Assembly: GCF_002734215.1 (NCBI RefSeq)
Contig: NZ_NSEB01000007.1
Span: 198,057-262,056 of the forward strand
DNA: 64,000 bases
Source: Fredinandcohnia onubensis
GTDB lineage: Bacteria > Bacillota > Bacilli > Bacillales > Bacillaceae_L
Direction of reading: 5' to 3'
The notes beneath the pieces are model-generated. The model was not told where the DNA came from, searched no databases, and was given only the letters and a program-made list of their open reading frames with translations. The position numbers and the translations under genes are program-made. This document shows, in pieces, positions 52,784 to 62,228 of the stretch (the first letter of the stretch is position 1; each line of letters begins with the position of its first letter).

Positions 52784-53920
52784 TTATTGTAGAAACTGTG
52801 CAATAACCCCTTGAAAAATTCCGATGATTCCACCTAGTAGCGCTCCTAAATAGGTAATCATTTTGAATTCCCGTTTAGAAATACCTAATACCATTTCCTC
52901 TAAGCGCTCTACAGAAAATGTCCCAACCTGATCCTTTACAATTTCCTCAATCTTAAGGCTCTTCATCAATTTCTCAATACGATTGGCCACAAATTCGCCG
53001 GCCATCTCAATTCCTTTAGGAACTATCTGCTCAAGGATTCTGTCTTTGTAAGGTAGTAATACCACATTTGCGGGTGTTTCAAGATACTTCTTAACAGGGA
53101 AGATGTTGAGAGTTTGTTCCTTTAAGAATGAAAGAATTTTTTCCGAACCTACCTGCTCGACAACTCTGTTAACCTCCCAGGCTTTCACCTTATTCCATTC
53201 TTTTTCAATTAAAGATTGTAAAAGCTCCTTTGTTCCCGGGTTTGATAGAAATTTAACAATTTCAGGTTGAATCTTATCTATTAAGCTTGTGTTTCCTAAA
53301 AACATTTGCACCATATTTCCAAGCATTCCACGGGTCGCTAGAAACTCGTCGATCATTCTTTTTAGACGATGTTTCCCTTCCTCACTTTCGAAATACTCGA
53401 TACCTTTTTCGGTTATATATTCCGCAACGGCTGGAAACCTCTTTTCAATAGTTGAAAGTAGCTCCTCTGGAATGACATCTCCTATTTCCTTTTGGCCCAT
53501 TTCATATATAAGACTTTTAAATTTGGTTTCAATAAAGTTGGTTAGTTGCTCCTCTGCACGTTCATCAAGATTATGTATCCCAACTTGTCCAGCAATCTCG
53601 ACAAAATTTTTCTCAGTATCCAGCAGTTTAGAAACCTCTTCCTTCGCCCAGCCTTCGATGTTTGCGACAAAGCTTTCATCCTGTAATTTTTTCTTTAGGC
53701 TTTCAGGTGTTAAAAGATGCTCTACCACGGTTCTTCCCATCTGCCTTGCTAGCTCTTCCCTCCGTTTCGGGATTAATCCAGGAGTAAATGGAAGGCGTTT
53801 TCCGCCAATATAGATGGCTTTATATGGCCGAAATAACATCTTGATGGCCAATGAATTCGTAACTCCTCCAATAATGGCTCCAATCACCATCATTAATACA
53901 ATCATTAAAAAAACGTTCAT
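52784..53920 (-). CDS. yheB: DUF445 membrane protein YheB
   Basis: This 378-residue protein has an N-terminal helix with [20 protein letters not shown], then [25 protein letters not shown], the DUF445 signature. A long amphipathic helical middle and a C-terminal helix ([20 protein letters not shown]) follow. The ATG of MNVFLM is preferred after AAAGGGTG; a GTG three codons upstream is possible. Its length matches YheB, reported among spore-associated proteins of B. subtilis; its function is unknown. Confidence 0.92.
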   Translation of the reverse strand: MNVFLMIVLMMVIGAIIGGVTNSLAIKMLFRPYKAIYIGGKRLPFTPGLIPKRREELARQMGRTVVEHLLTPESLKKKLQDESFVANIEGWAKEEVSKLLDTEKNFVEIAGQVGIHNLDERAEEQLTNFIETKFKSLIYEMGQKEIGDVIPEELLSTIEKRFPAVAEYITEKGIEYFESEEGKHRLKRMIDEFLATRGMLGNMVQMFLGNTSLIDKIQPEIVKFLSNPGTKELLQSLIEKEWNKVKAWEVNRVVEQVGSEKILSFLKEQTLNIFPVKKYLETPANVVLLPYKDRILEQIVPKGIEMAGEFVANRIEKLMKSLKIEEIVKDQVGTFSVERLEEMVLGISKREFKMITYLGALLGGIIGIFQGVIAQFLQ

Positions 53921-54094
53921 ACAGATCACCCTTTGTTAATACAAGTTAATTTTTTTTCACAGTTTTTATTGTCTTTTCATACGATACGATATCAGGCATT
54001 TGCCCATATATTTAAGCAAAATTGTTTTTCTGGATTGAATCATCACCTTATTAATTATAGTGTTTAAACGTCAAGTTACGCAAATGGGGTTATC

Positions 54095-55456
54095 ATGATG
54101 ACGGAAAAAATTCTTATCGAGGTGATTCCTGTTTCTGACGAGCAGGATTCCTTTTTACAAATAAAAATGAGTGACATCATTATTAAGAAGTTTGGCTTAC
54201 AAAAGGAACAGACAATTGAATTATACTGTAACAGGAATAGTCTTATGGTAAAAATCGTATCTATTAATGAGAGCGAGCCTGTCATTCAATGTCCAACTTT
54301 CATATTAAAGGAATTACAGCTTCCTTCTGAGAATTTTTCAATAACTCTATTCAAGAAAGCAAATAACCAACTAGAAATGGGTCCAGTTATCGGTCTATTA
54401 ACGGAAGCAACTGAAAAAGACAACCAGGTATTATTTGGTTCAATCGGAGAGTTTTGCGAGGAACTGTCACTCTACGCAAGCGAAATCGGAGTACTTTTCT
54501 ATGTATTCTCTTTAAATACATTTTATGACCAAAAAGGGTACATCTTTATCGATGGCATATGGAAAAAATCGGCTGTTCCATACCCTCATGTGGTTCACAA
54601 TCGGATTCACTCACGCAAGCGAGAGCAACACTCGAGTTTTATCGATTTTACAAATGAGCTGCAAATGAACAATATCCCATATTTTAATGATCATTTTCTA
54701 AATAAATGGGAAGTGCACGAAATGCTATATGAAAATGAGCATCTCCATTCTTATTTACCGGATACCATGCTTTTAACAAATAAAGATGTTCTCTTTGAAA
54801 TGATTGAAAAATATCAATGTGTTTTTGTAAAACCGGTCCATGGGAGCCAGGGGAGAAATATTTTTCGGATTCAAAAAACGGATGAAGAAACGTATTTTTT
54901 AGATTATACAACGTTCTCAGGTGACATTGAGACGGTCCATCAAAGCTTCCCATCCCTCTTTCAATCCTTACTCTCAAGGCTAAAACAGCATACTTTCATC
55001 GTTCAACAATGTATTCCGCTTCTTTCTTATAAAGAAAAGCCATTGGATTTTCGCGTGCTCTGTCAAAAACAATCTAGTGAAAAATGGCAGCTAACCTCGA
55101 TTGTTGCCCGTGTATCTTCAAAGGATGAATTTGTTTCCAATCTGGCAAGAGGTGGAGAAATTCAAAAGGTTCATAACGTTCTTCTAGAAAACTTTGAGAT
55201 GAAAGAGATTCCGCATATTAAGAGATTAATAAAGGACTTAGCACTTGAAGTTGCTGAAATTATTGATGGAACAACGGACGGAATATTTGCCGAATTAGGG
55301 ATTGACCTAGCTCTCGATGAAACTGGAAAGCCAACCATTATAGAGGTTAATACGAAGCCATCTAAAAATCAGGAACAGGATAAATTATCGACCAAAATTC
55401 GCCCAAGCGCAAAAGCGCTACTGCAGCATTGTGTCTTCCTTTCCAACCTAACATGA
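54095..55456 (+). CDS. YheC/YheD-family ATP-grasp protein, first of four
   Basis: This 453-residue protein has an N-terminal beta-rich domain (residues 1-100, KKFGLQKEQTIELYCNRNSL) ending in MGPVIGLLTEA, then an ATP-grasp core: FVKPVHGSQGRNIFRI (ATP lysine and glycine loop, near residue 246), DFRVLCQK and IFAELGIDLALDETGKPTIIEVNTKPSK (metal-binding Glu and Asn). The family is linked to the spore coat in B. subtilis and is predicted to ligate amino acids or peptides. The ribosome-binding site (TGGGG) is weak. Divergent from yheB. Confidence 0.88.
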   Translation: MMTEKILIEVIPVSDEQDSFLQIKMSDIIIKKFGLQKEQTIELYCNRNSLMVKIVSINESEPVIQCPTFILKELQLPSENFSITLFKKANNQLEMGPVIGLLTEATEKDNQVLFGSIGEFCEELSLYASEIGVLFYVFSLNTFYDQKGYIFIDGIWKKSAVPYPHVVHNRIHSRKREQHSSFIDFTNELQMNNIPYFNDHFLNKWEVHEMLYENEHLHSYLPDTMLLTNKDVLFEMIEKYQCVFVKPVHGSQGRNIFRIQKTDEETYFLDYTTFSGDIETVHQSFPSLFQSLLSRLKQHTFIVQQCIPLLSYKEKPLDFRVLCQKQSSEKWQLTSIVARVSSKDEFVSNLARGGEIQKVHNVLLENFEMKEIPHIKRLIKDLALEVAEIIDGTTDGIFAELGIDLALDETGKPTIIEVNTKPSKNQEQDKLSTKIRPSAKALLQHCVFLSNLT

Positions 55457-55493
55457 TCAATCAAAAATAGTATAAAAGAAAGGGGAGAATCTT

Positions 55494-56555
55494 GTGATTT
55501 CACTGGGATTTGTTACGCTTTATCCGAACCAGGAAAAAGGTTATGCAACGGAACTTGCTAAACGTGCACCTGATTTAGGGATTCAACTTTTCCGATTCAC
55601 ACCAACCTCCATTGAACCAGCCTCTGAAATGATCCAAGGAGAAAAATACAATGAGATTTCACATACCTGGGAAAAAAGCTTATTTGAAATTCCAACATAT
55701 TTATATGACCGCTGTTTTTACTCAGAAGATGAAGTCTCTAAGAAAAGTCAGCCGATTATGAACTGGTTAAAAAAGAGGCCGGGCAACCTATTTCTAGGGC
55801 AAGGGCTTCCAAGTAAGTGGGAGATTTATAAAATTTTAAGTCAAGATGAGAAATTATCACCTTATATCCCTTCTACTGAACAAGCACTCTCCTCACCTAC
55901 TATCCTTCGAACCCTAATGAAAAAACATCAACTCATTCTAAAACCAGAAAAAGGTTCGATGGGAAAAGGCATTATTGGTCTCTTTCTTCACCAGGATTAT
56001 GTTGAGGCGATCTCTAAAGATGCTAATCAACTAAAAAAGCAGCAGTTTACAACAAGAAGGGATTTAAAAAAGTGGCTTGATATGATCATTTCGAACCAGC
56101 CCTATTTATCTCAAACCTATTTACCTCTCCATGATGCAGACAACCGCCCTTTCGATATTCGAATTCTACTGCAAAAAAATGGGCATGGGGCATGGATTGA
56201 GCAAGGTCGTGGAATCCGCCTTGGATTGCCTGAACATCTCATTTCAAATTTAGGTGGCGGTGGTGAAACTCATTCCTTTGAGAGTTGGACAGAAAAAATG
56301 TCTTTCAATCAAAGGCAATTACTTTCGGATAATATTCATACAATTATTAATAGGTTACCAGCAGTTCTTGAAAAACATTTTGATCCATTATTCGAACTTG
56401 GAGTTGATTTAGGTCTTACAAAGGACGGTGCCATCTGGATTTTAGATACAAATTCAAAACCGGGTAGAAAGGTAGTTATAGAAACGAGTCCGGAACAAGA
56501 AGAAACCCTTTATACAACATTATTACAATATTGCAAACATCTACATTCTACTTAG
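55494..56555 (+). CDS. YheC/YheD-family ATP-grasp protein, short form, second of four
   Basis: This 353-residue paralogue lacks the N-terminal beta domain: it starts directly with LGFVTLYPNQEKGYATELAK (the pre-ATP-grasp domain). The core has ILKPEKGSMGKGIIGL, FDIRILLQK and FELGVDLGLTKDGAIWILDTNSKPGR, with Asp in place of the usual Glu at ILDTNSK. Its length resembles B. subtilis YheC (363). GTG start after AAAGGGGAG. It follows the first gene by 37 bp. Confidence 0.87.
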   Translation: MISLGFVTLYPNQEKGYATELAKRAPDLGIQLFRFTPTSIEPASEMIQGEKYNEISHTWEKSLFEIPTYLYDRCFYSEDEVSKKSQPIMNWLKKRPGNLFLGQGLPSKWEIYKILSQDEKLSPYIPSTEQALSSPTILRTLMKKHQLILKPEKGSMGKGIIGLFLHQDYVEAISKDANQLKKQQFTTRRDLKKWLDMIISNQPYLSQTYLPLHDADNRPFDIRILLQKNGHGAWIEQGRGIRLGLPEHLISNLGGGGETHSFESWTEKMSFNQRQLLSDNIHTIINRLPAVLEKHFDPLFELGVDLGLTKDGAIWILDTNSKPGRKVVIETSPEQEETLYTTLLQYCKHLHST

Positions 56556-56680
56556 AAAAGCACAAGGCGCCCGCTAATCGGCGACAAGCATAAGACGAGC
56601 GCTGACAGAAGGTGTCTTTTACCTTCAGAAGCGATTGGCTTATGACCTCGAGCCGATGGCGCCTGAAGCTAGACACTTTT
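56556..56680 (+). repeat. dispersed repeat family 1, full copy inside the yheC/D cluster
   Basis: It runs from AAAAGCACAAGGCGCC to GGCGCCTGAAGCTAGACAC. It has inner pairs ATCGGC/GCCGAT and ATAAG/CTTAT, and a central hairpin AGAAGGT/ACCTTC. The whole can fold into one long imperfect hairpin. A deleted copy lies at 17262-17334. It starts right after the stop of the second ATP-grasp gene and ends just before the ribosome-binding site of the third. Confidence 0.88.
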
Positions 56681-56698
56681 AAAAAGGAGCTGTAAAAA

Positions 56699-58057
56699 AT
56701 GCGAACACCGCTACCACTAAAAATTACGGAACAAGTAAATGGAACCGTGAGTATTCCTAAAACATTCAAACTAAAAACACCCATCAAGCGTATCTTTTTT
56801 GGAACGTCCTCTTGTGAATGTAAAGTCGTTCAAACTGACCAACAAGAAATTAAAATGTCCCAGGATATTTTTACAAACTTAAAAATCCCTTATACAAGTA
56901 CAACACAAGTGATCATCCATGAGGATCATCTCTATATTGGACCTTTGGTCGGGATTTTCACAGCTGGTTTTAGTGAGTCGATGATTCGCCCAATTGGGGA
57001 ACGAACACTGTTTTTTGCGAAGCTTTTGGCCCAAGAAAAAGCTGTTGGAGCATACGTTTTTATTTTTGGTGCGAAACATATTGATTGGGATAAGGGTACC
57101 ATTCATGGACTATTTCATAGCCATAATGGCTGGGAAACGATTGAAATCCCGTTTCCTAATGTTGTCTATGACCGTCTTCCAAACCGTCGTACCGAAAAAC
57201 ATAAAACATTAAGTGAAATTAAACAGCGTTTACATCATGAATACTTAATTCCATGGTTTAATCCTGGATTTTTTGATAAATGGGAAATTCATCAGTTATT
57301 AGAGGGTGACCACCGCGTTGCTACGTATTTACCGGAAACCCATAAAAGCCCGACCTTTTCGCTTATTGAACGAATGCTTTCGAAGTATCAACATGTATAC
57401 ATTAAACCAGCAAACGGAAGCCTTGGTTTAGGAATCTATCAAATTCTGTTTGATCGGGAAACAGATGAATATTATTGTCGATTTCGTGATGCGGACGGAA
57501 AAAATCGTCTCCAACGTTTTTCTTCCATTGAGGCATTTGTCAACACTCATTTCCGTAATAGACGATTGGAGCATTATATTGTCCAACAAGGTATTCATTT
57601 AATTCGAAGTGATCATAAAACGATTGATTTTCGTATTCATACGAATAAAGATGAAAAAGGAAAATGGCAGGTTAGCGTGATGGCTGGAAAAATTGCAGGT
57701 CGTGGAAGTGTTACAACGCATTTAAATAATGGTGGTGTGGTCCGAACACTTACTGAAATTTTTCCTGATGTTGAAGAATGCAAAAAAGTCACTGATTCAC
57801 TAAGCCAGGCAGCCCTTATATTAAGTGAAGTTATTGATTCTCGACAAGCAGGGCATATCGGGGAACTTGGTTTTGATTTAGGTATCGATAAAAATGGAAG
57901 TGTATGGCTTTTCGAAGCGAATTCAAAGCCAGGTCGCTCGATTTTTTCTCATCCAAAGCTAAGGAAATACGATAAACTCTCAAGTAGACTACCACTACAA
58001 TACGCCGTTTACTTAACAGAAACGACGATTAAAGCCCCTGAGGAAGTGTTCAAATGA
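56699..58057 (+). CDS. YheC/YheD-family ATP-grasp protein, third of four
   Basis: This 452-residue full-length form has an N-terminal domain of about 90 residues, IGPLVGIFTAGF, then the ATP-grasp core with YIKPANGSLGLGIYQI, DFRIHTNKDEKGKWQVS and GELGFDLGIDKNGSVWLFEANSKPGR. All expected ATP/metal residues are present. By length it resembles B. subtilis YheD. AAAGGAG precedes the ATG. Its stop overlaps the next start (ATGA). Confidence 0.9.
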   Translation: MRTPLPLKITEQVNGTVSIPKTFKLKTPIKRIFFGTSSCECKVVQTDQQEIKMSQDIFTNLKIPYTSTTQVIIHEDHLYIGPLVGIFTAGFSESMIRPIGERTLFFAKLLAQEKAVGAYVFIFGAKHIDWDKGTIHGLFHSHNGWETIEIPFPNVVYDRLPNRRTEKHKTLSEIKQRLHHEYLIPWFNPGFFDKWEIHQLLEGDHRVATYLPETHKSPTFSLIERMLSKYQHVYIKPANGSLGLGIYQILFDRETDEYYCRFRDADGKNRLQRFSSIEAFVNTHFRNRRLEHYIVQQGIHLIRSDHKTIDFRIHTNKDEKGKWQVSVMAGKIAGRGSVTTHLNNGGVVRTLTEIFPDVEECKKVTDSLSQAALILSEVIDSRQAGHIGELGFDLGIDKNGSVWLFEANSKPGRSIFSHPKLRKYDKLSSRLPLQYAVYLTETTIKAPEEVFK

Positions 58058-59238
58058 GCACTATTTACTATCACATTGAAAAACAGGATTGGTATCAATG
58101 TGAGGAGGAAAATGGACTTTTAATTGGAAAGGAAAATACAATCATTTCTTATGTCGGGAGCAGGCAGGAGCATTCGCTCCCTTTTTCTGTTACTAAAAGT
58201 GGAAAGCGTGTTGGGCCATTAATTGGGATTCTCACCGGCTCTTCAAAAGACAATAGCTTCATTGGAAATCTCAAAGATTTAAAAAGGATTCTTTCGTCCT
58301 TACAGGCCGAAGGTGCCTTAGGAATCGTTATGACACCAAATTCCTTTCAGGAACATTCAGTTGAATGCTTTACCTTTTACGAGCCCATACAAAAATGGAT
58401 CAAAATCAGGACACCCCTTCCAGACGTTGTATATAATCGTGTTCCTTATCGTCGCATGGAAAAATCGAAGCATTTCATTGATACAGTTTCTTTTTTTAGA
58501 ACAAACGGGATTCCCTTTTTTAACCCGTCCTTTTTTTCAAAATGGACTGTTTATCAAATTTTACGTAAAAATAAATTTGTATCATCCTTTCTTCCGGACA
58601 CCACACTTCTCAAACAAAAAAGCGACCTTGAACAAATGATAACAAAACATCAGGATCTCTATATTAAAAGTTCAACTGGTCATAAAGGCATTGGCCTTTA
58701 CCGGATAAAAAAATGGAAGAATCTTTTTATTGTAGAAACACCAAATGAAAAACAAAGCTATTCATCCCTTACCTCATTTTGGGAGAAAAATGAACAATCT
58801 TTTATACAAGAGGATTTTCTATTGCAAAAGGCCATTCAGGCTGACACATATAAAGGCAAGCGGTATGACCTACGTCTATTATGTCATTATGACGAAAGTG
58901 GGTATATCATAAGCGGTATTGGAGTCCGAGTTGCAGGCGAGAACGAGGTAACCACACATGTTCCAAATGGTGGGTCAATTATTCCCTATGAATCGGTAAG
59001 TAGCCGGTTTAATGAAGCCATTTTACATCAACTTGTTTTTGAGATTGGAAAAGAGCTTGTGGAGCAAACCGACGAATTTATCGGAGAATTCTCAATTGAC
59101 CTTGGACGTTCTGTGGATAACGAAATTTATTTATACGAAATCAATTCAAAACCGATGGTATTTGATGAGACTTATATTCGAGAGAAAGGACTTGAAAATT
59201 TAACCAAACTCCTTATAATGAAAGGGACAAAAGTGTAA
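58054..59238 (+). CDS. YheC/YheD-family ATP-grasp protein, fourth of four
   Basis: This 394-residue paralogue has a shortened N-terminal domain (about 45 residues before VGPLIGILTGSS). The core has YIKSSTGHKGIGLYRI, YDLRLLCHYD and GEFSIDLGRSVDNEIYLYEINSKPM. The ATP-loop Lys-Pro is Lys-Ser here, and the final Arg of SKPGR is replaced, so activity or substrate may differ. It is translationally coupled to the third gene by a 4-bp overlap. Confidence 0.87.
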   Translation: MSTIYYHIEKQDWYQCEEENGLLIGKENTIISYVGSRQEHSLPFSVTKSGKRVGPLIGILTGSSKDNSFIGNLKDLKRILSSLQAEGALGIVMTPNSFQEHSVECFTFYEPIQKWIKIRTPLPDVVYNRVPYRRMEKSKHFIDTVSFFRTNGIPFFNPSFFSKWTVYQILRKNKFVSSFLPDTTLLKQKSDLEQMITKHQDLYIKSSTGHKGIGLYRIKKWKNLFIVETPNEKQSYSSLTSFWEKNEQSFIQEDFLLQKAIQADTYKGKRYDLRLLCHYDESGYIISGIGVRVAGENEVTTHVPNGGSIIPYESVSSRFNEAILHQLVFEIGKELVEQTDEFIGEFSIDLGRSVDNEIYLYEINSKPMVFDETYIREKGLENLTKLLIMKGTKV

Positions 59239-59293
59239 GCGCCTTAAACTGCTTATATGAATCGTTCAAATACTAACTAAGGAGAGCTTATTG

Positions 59294-59506
59294 ATGATCT
59301 CACATTTTCAATGGAAACCTCTATATAATAGCAGTAAAATTCCTGGTTGGAGCTTTTCCTTCTATTATCAAGGAACGAAATATAATGGAAACTATAATAA
59401 GGATGGAAGCATCGATTGGCATGGCAATCATCCTGATTTAAAAGTTATAAATGATATAACCAAACAAATTCATGAATTAATGCTTTTTCATGTTTACGAT
59501 AATTAA
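59294..59506 (+). CDS. yheE: YheE-like small protein
   Basis: This 70-residue protein begins MISHFQWKPLYNSSKIPGW and has an aromatic-rich N-terminal half (SFSFYYQGTKYNGNYNKDGS) and a short C-terminal helix. Length and position after the yheC/yheD genes match YheE. The ATG lies 7 nt after GGAGAG. The function is unknown; a link to the ATP-grasp enzymes, possibly as substrate or partner, is only inferred from co-location. Confidence 0.78.
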   Translation: MISHFQWKPLYNSSKIPGWSFSFYYQGTKYNGNYNKDGSIDWHGNHPDLKVINDITKQIHELMLFHVYDN

Positions 59507-59574
59507 CAGGATATTCTATTCGCCTCCTTCACAAACTAAGGCTACAATTGCGTGTTCAAAAAGGAGGATGAAAA

Positions 59575-59765
59575 GGACCACGTCGACAAAAACGCCACGT
59601 CCTGTGGCATTGTCTACACTAGCACGTCCTGTGCGTCGAAAGTTCGAGGCGGTGCAGTTTTGAGTAGCGGAACGTATGTATTTAATACGTGAACAACGGA
59701 AAAACAAGCCAACGAGCTTCCACAGGATGTGGTGACTTCGACGTTCGACACAGGACGTGTCGGTA
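59575..59765. repeat. dispersed repeat family 3, copy A
   Basis: AAGGACCACGTCGACAAAAA, then GCCACGTCCTGTGGC, GCACGTCCTGTGC and TCGAAAGTTCGAGGC match the reverse complement of 63101-63244. It continues with CCACAGGATGTGG (59720-59732) and CGACACAGGACGTGTCG (59746-59762). It carries four AGGA-loop mini-hairpins, two on each strand. Apparent reading frames through it are by-products of the repeat. It fills the gap between yheE and the 61-residue gene. Confidence 0.88.
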
Positions 59766-59840
59766 GTTAGTCGAAGTTCCTACTGCGATGTGTCATTTTC
59801 ACCTGACTTTTTGAACATCTGCTATAAAGGAGGTTTTTTT

Positions 59841-60026
59841 ATGGCTAAAAAAGGTAAAGAGCGCGAAGACCTTCAATATGAAGGTAAAGATGAGGTATTC
59901 ATGGATGTCGATCGCTTCATTAACGAAGGGATGGCTGGTGGAAGTGTCTATCGCTTTCATGGTCAAACAAATATAGAAGAAGCACGCGACTTTGTTGAGG
60001 AAGAACCACCAACAGAAATTGAATAG
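59841..60026 (+). CDS. small acidic hypothetical protein
   Basis: This 61-residue, Glu/Asp-rich protein begins MAKKGKEREDLQYEGKDEVF and has the Gly-rich centre NEGMAGGSVYRFHG, ending EEEPPTEIE. AAAGGAGG lies 7 nt before the ATG, an excellent site, which sets the start although the frame extends upstream into the repeat. A perfect terminator follows. I do not recognise a named family; composition suggests a small soluble protein, possibly spore-associated given its neighbours. Confidence 0.75.
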   Translation: MAKKGKEREDLQYEGKDEVFMDVDRFINEGMAGGSVYRFHGQTNIEEARDFVEEEPPTEIE

Positions 60027-60043
60027 CAGTTAGCCACACCTTC

Positions 60044-60067
60044 TCCTTCTGTTATAATAGAAGGAGA
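60044..60067 (+). terminator. terminator of the 61-residue gene
   Basis: A perfect 8-bp stem CTCCTTCT/AGAAGGAG with an 8-nt loop is followed by ATTTTTTAT. Confidence 0.9.
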
Positions 60068-60099
60068 TTTTTTATGTTGCGATATAAGGAGTATTTAAA

Positions 60100-61008
60100 A
60101 TGATTGAAAATCTAAAGAATCACTATAAGGATGCGTTTGTAACGTCTGAATCGCCATATCATACAGAGAAATATATGTGGTTTCTAACAGATTCTGGCCC
60201 TTTGTTTGGGATAAAAAAGGAGCAACTTTCGTCAAAAGAGGCTTCCCTTCTATCTTCCCTTTTTACACCATACGGCACTCATGAAAATGATATGACGGAT
60301 ACTCAGGCATTCTGGTATAACCTTTTGTTTTTGCAACAAGGAAACCTCCTCCCAGGTCAACTGTCTTTTACACAATGCCGGTTTATTCAATTTCATGCCG
60401 ACCAACCGATTACCGACAAACTTGAATTCCAGGAAGCCATTCAAGCACTTTTACCACGGGATACGATCTTTTTATGGGAAAATGACTCGAATGGAGTTCT
60501 AATTGAAACAAGAAACGAGGAAATGATTGAGGATGTTATTTATGATGAAATTACCGTTACATTAACCAGTGATTTCTATACGGATATGAATTTATTCATC
60601 GGACAAACCCATCCCCTTTCTGACAATCTCGGCTCACTTTTTCAAAACGAAAGAGAATGGTTTCGTAAAGGGATGCATTTTTTACATAAACAGAAAGTCT
60701 ATCGCCTTCACGATATTTTGCCTTTTTTACTGTTAGAAGGATTGGATAGAAGTTTTCGAAACCAACTTAAGAATATAATACCCGAGGAACTTCAAGGTGA
60801 CCATGAATTACTTGAAACAATCAAGGTTTTCTTTGAAAGTGATTTAAACGTATCCAATGCAGCTAAACGTTTATATATGCATCGGAATAGCTTACAGTAT
60901 CGTATTGAGAAATTCATCGAAAAGTCGGGAGTCGATATAAAACATTTTCATGGCGCTGTTACGACTTATTTAGCCATTCTAGAATTAGAGCACTATTCAG
61001 ATTTGTAG
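60100..61008 (+). CDS. yxkF: PucR/CdaR-type helix-turn-helix regulator YxkF-like
   Basis: This 302-residue protein has a C-terminal PucR-type HTH (about residues 245-300) with FESDLNVSNAAKRLYMHRNSLQYRIEKF. The N-terminal ~200 residues resemble a sensory domain with no known motif. It lies 109 bp upstream of msmX on the same strand; yxkF-msmX adjacency is also found in B. subtilis, which supports the symbol. A role in controlling msmX is plausible but unproven. Confidence 0.82.
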   Translation: MIENLKNHYKDAFVTSESPYHTEKYMWFLTDSGPLFGIKKEQLSSKEASLLSSLFTPYGTHENDMTDTQAFWYNLLFLQQGNLLPGQLSFTQCRFIQFHADQPITDKLEFQEAIQALLPRDTIFLWENDSNGVLIETRNEEMIEDVIYDEITVTLTSDFYTDMNLFIGQTHPLSDNLGSLFQNEREWFRKGMHFLHKQKVYRLHDILPFLLLEGLDRSFRNQLKNIIPEELQGDHELLETIKVFFESDLNVSNAAKRLYMHRNSLQYRIEKFIEKSGVDIKHFHGAVTTYLAILELEHYSDL

Positions 61009-61088
61009 ACATGCACGAAAACCCTTTCAAAGTTTTGTGCAATTTACACATTTACGATTTTGACCTCTCTAAAGTAAACTTTAATTAT

Positions 61089-61102
61089 CGAAAACGGTTA
61101 CA
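61089..61102 (+). promoter_or_regulatory. cre (CcpA) site just upstream of msmX
   Basis: CGAAAACGGTTACA matches TGWAANCGNTNWCA at every defined position but the first. It ends 15 bp before the msmX start codon, next to AGGAGG. A site this close to the gene would act as a CcpA roadblock or overlap the promoter. Confidence 0.65.
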
Positions 61103-61117
61103 CTAGGAGGAGAAACA

Positions 61118-62215
61118 ATGGCTGAATTAGTATTAGACCATATTTACAAAGTATATGACAATAAAGTAACAGCAGTAGAAGATTTTAACCTTCATATTCA
61201 AGATAAAGAATTCATCGTATTCGTAGGTCCATCTGGTTGTGGTAAATCTACAACACTACGTATGATTGCAGGACTAGAAGAAATTTCCCAAGGTGATTTC
61301 TTTATTGATGATAAACGTGTGAATGATGTTGCTCCTAAAGATCGTGACATCGCGATGGTATTCCAAAACTATGCATTATATCCACATATGAGTGTATATG
61401 ATAACATGGCTTTCGGATTAAAGCTTCGTAAATTCCCTAAAGACGAAATTGATCGTCGTGTGAAAGATGCCGCAAAAATTCTTGGCCTAGAAGAATACTT
61501 GACTCGTAAGCCAAAAGCTTTATCAGGTGGTCAACGTCAGCGTGTTGCATTAGGACGTGCGATTGTTCGTGACGCAAAGGTATTCTTAATGGACGAACCA
61601 TTATCAAACCTTGATGCAAAGCTTCGTGTACAGATGCGTGCTGAAATTTCTAAACTTCACCAACGTCTGCAAACAACTACTATTTACGTAACGCATGACC
61701 AAACTGAAGCGATGACAATGGCTACTCGTCTTGTCGTTATGAAAGATGGTATAATTCAACAAGTTGGAGCACCAAAAGATGTTTATGATAACCCTGAAAA
61801 CGTATTCGTTGCTGGTTTCATTGGATCCCCTGCGATGAACTTCTTCCCAGGTACTTTAAAGGATGGTACATTTACAATCGGTAATGTAAATATTGCTGTT
61901 CCAGAGGGTAAAATGAAAGTTCTTCGTGAGCAAGGCTATGTAAATAAAGATATCATTCTTGGAGTTCGTCCTGAGGACATCCATGATGAGCCTGTATTCA
62001 TTGAGTCTTCTCAAGGTTCTAAAATCAATGCGCTTATTGAAGTATCTGAACTAACAGGTGCTGAAACAATGCTTTATTCACAGCTTGATAATACTGACTT
62101 CGTTGCACGTGTAGATTCTCGTACACAAGCAAAACCAGGCGAAACAATCGAACTTGCATTTGACATGAACAAATGCCACTTCTTCGATGCTGAAACTGAA
62201 AAAAGAATTCGATAA
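61118..62215 (+). CDS. msmX: MsmX, multitask sugar ABC importer ATPase
   Basis: This 365-residue MalK/UgpC-type ATPase has Walker A GPSGCGKST (residues 37-45), Q-loop VFQNYALYPHM, signature LSGGQRQRV (about 134), Walker B VFLMDEPLSNLDA, H-loop VTHDQTEA and a C-terminal TOBE/MalK-like regulatory domain from about 240. In B. subtilis MsmX energises several CUT1 sugar importers that lack their own ATPase. The LplBC-type system at 1.3-8 kb in this window is just such a system. A cre box precedes it. Confidence 0.96.
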   Translation: MAELVLDHIYKVYDNKVTAVEDFNLHIQDKEFIVFVGPSGCGKSTTLRMIAGLEEISQGDFFIDDKRVNDVAPKDRDIAMVFQNYALYPHMSVYDNMAFGLKLRKFPKDEIDRRVKDAAKILGLEEYLTRKPKALSGGQRQRVALGRAIVRDAKVFLMDEPLSNLDAKLRVQMRAEISKLHQRLQTTTIYVTHDQTEAMTMATRLVVMKDGIIQQVGAPKDVYDNPENVFVAGFIGSPAMNFFPGTLKDGTFTIGNVNIAVPEGKMKVLREQGYVNKDIILGVRPEDIHDEPVFIESSQGSKINALIEVSELTGAETMLYSQLDNTDFVARVDSRTQAKPGETIELAFDMNKCHFFDAETEKRIR

Positions 62216-62228
62216 TTATGAAATAGGT

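Noticed and set aside
54684-54977. 97-codon leftward frame inside the first ATP-grasp gene
   Set aside because: It is antisense to a well-conserved ATP-grasp core and has no start signal.
59516-59707. Reading frame through repeat family 3, with a similar frame at 63110-63298
   Set aside because: Both frames exist because the two repeat copies are alike; they lack ribosome-binding sites and contain hairpin arms rather than codon-like sequence.
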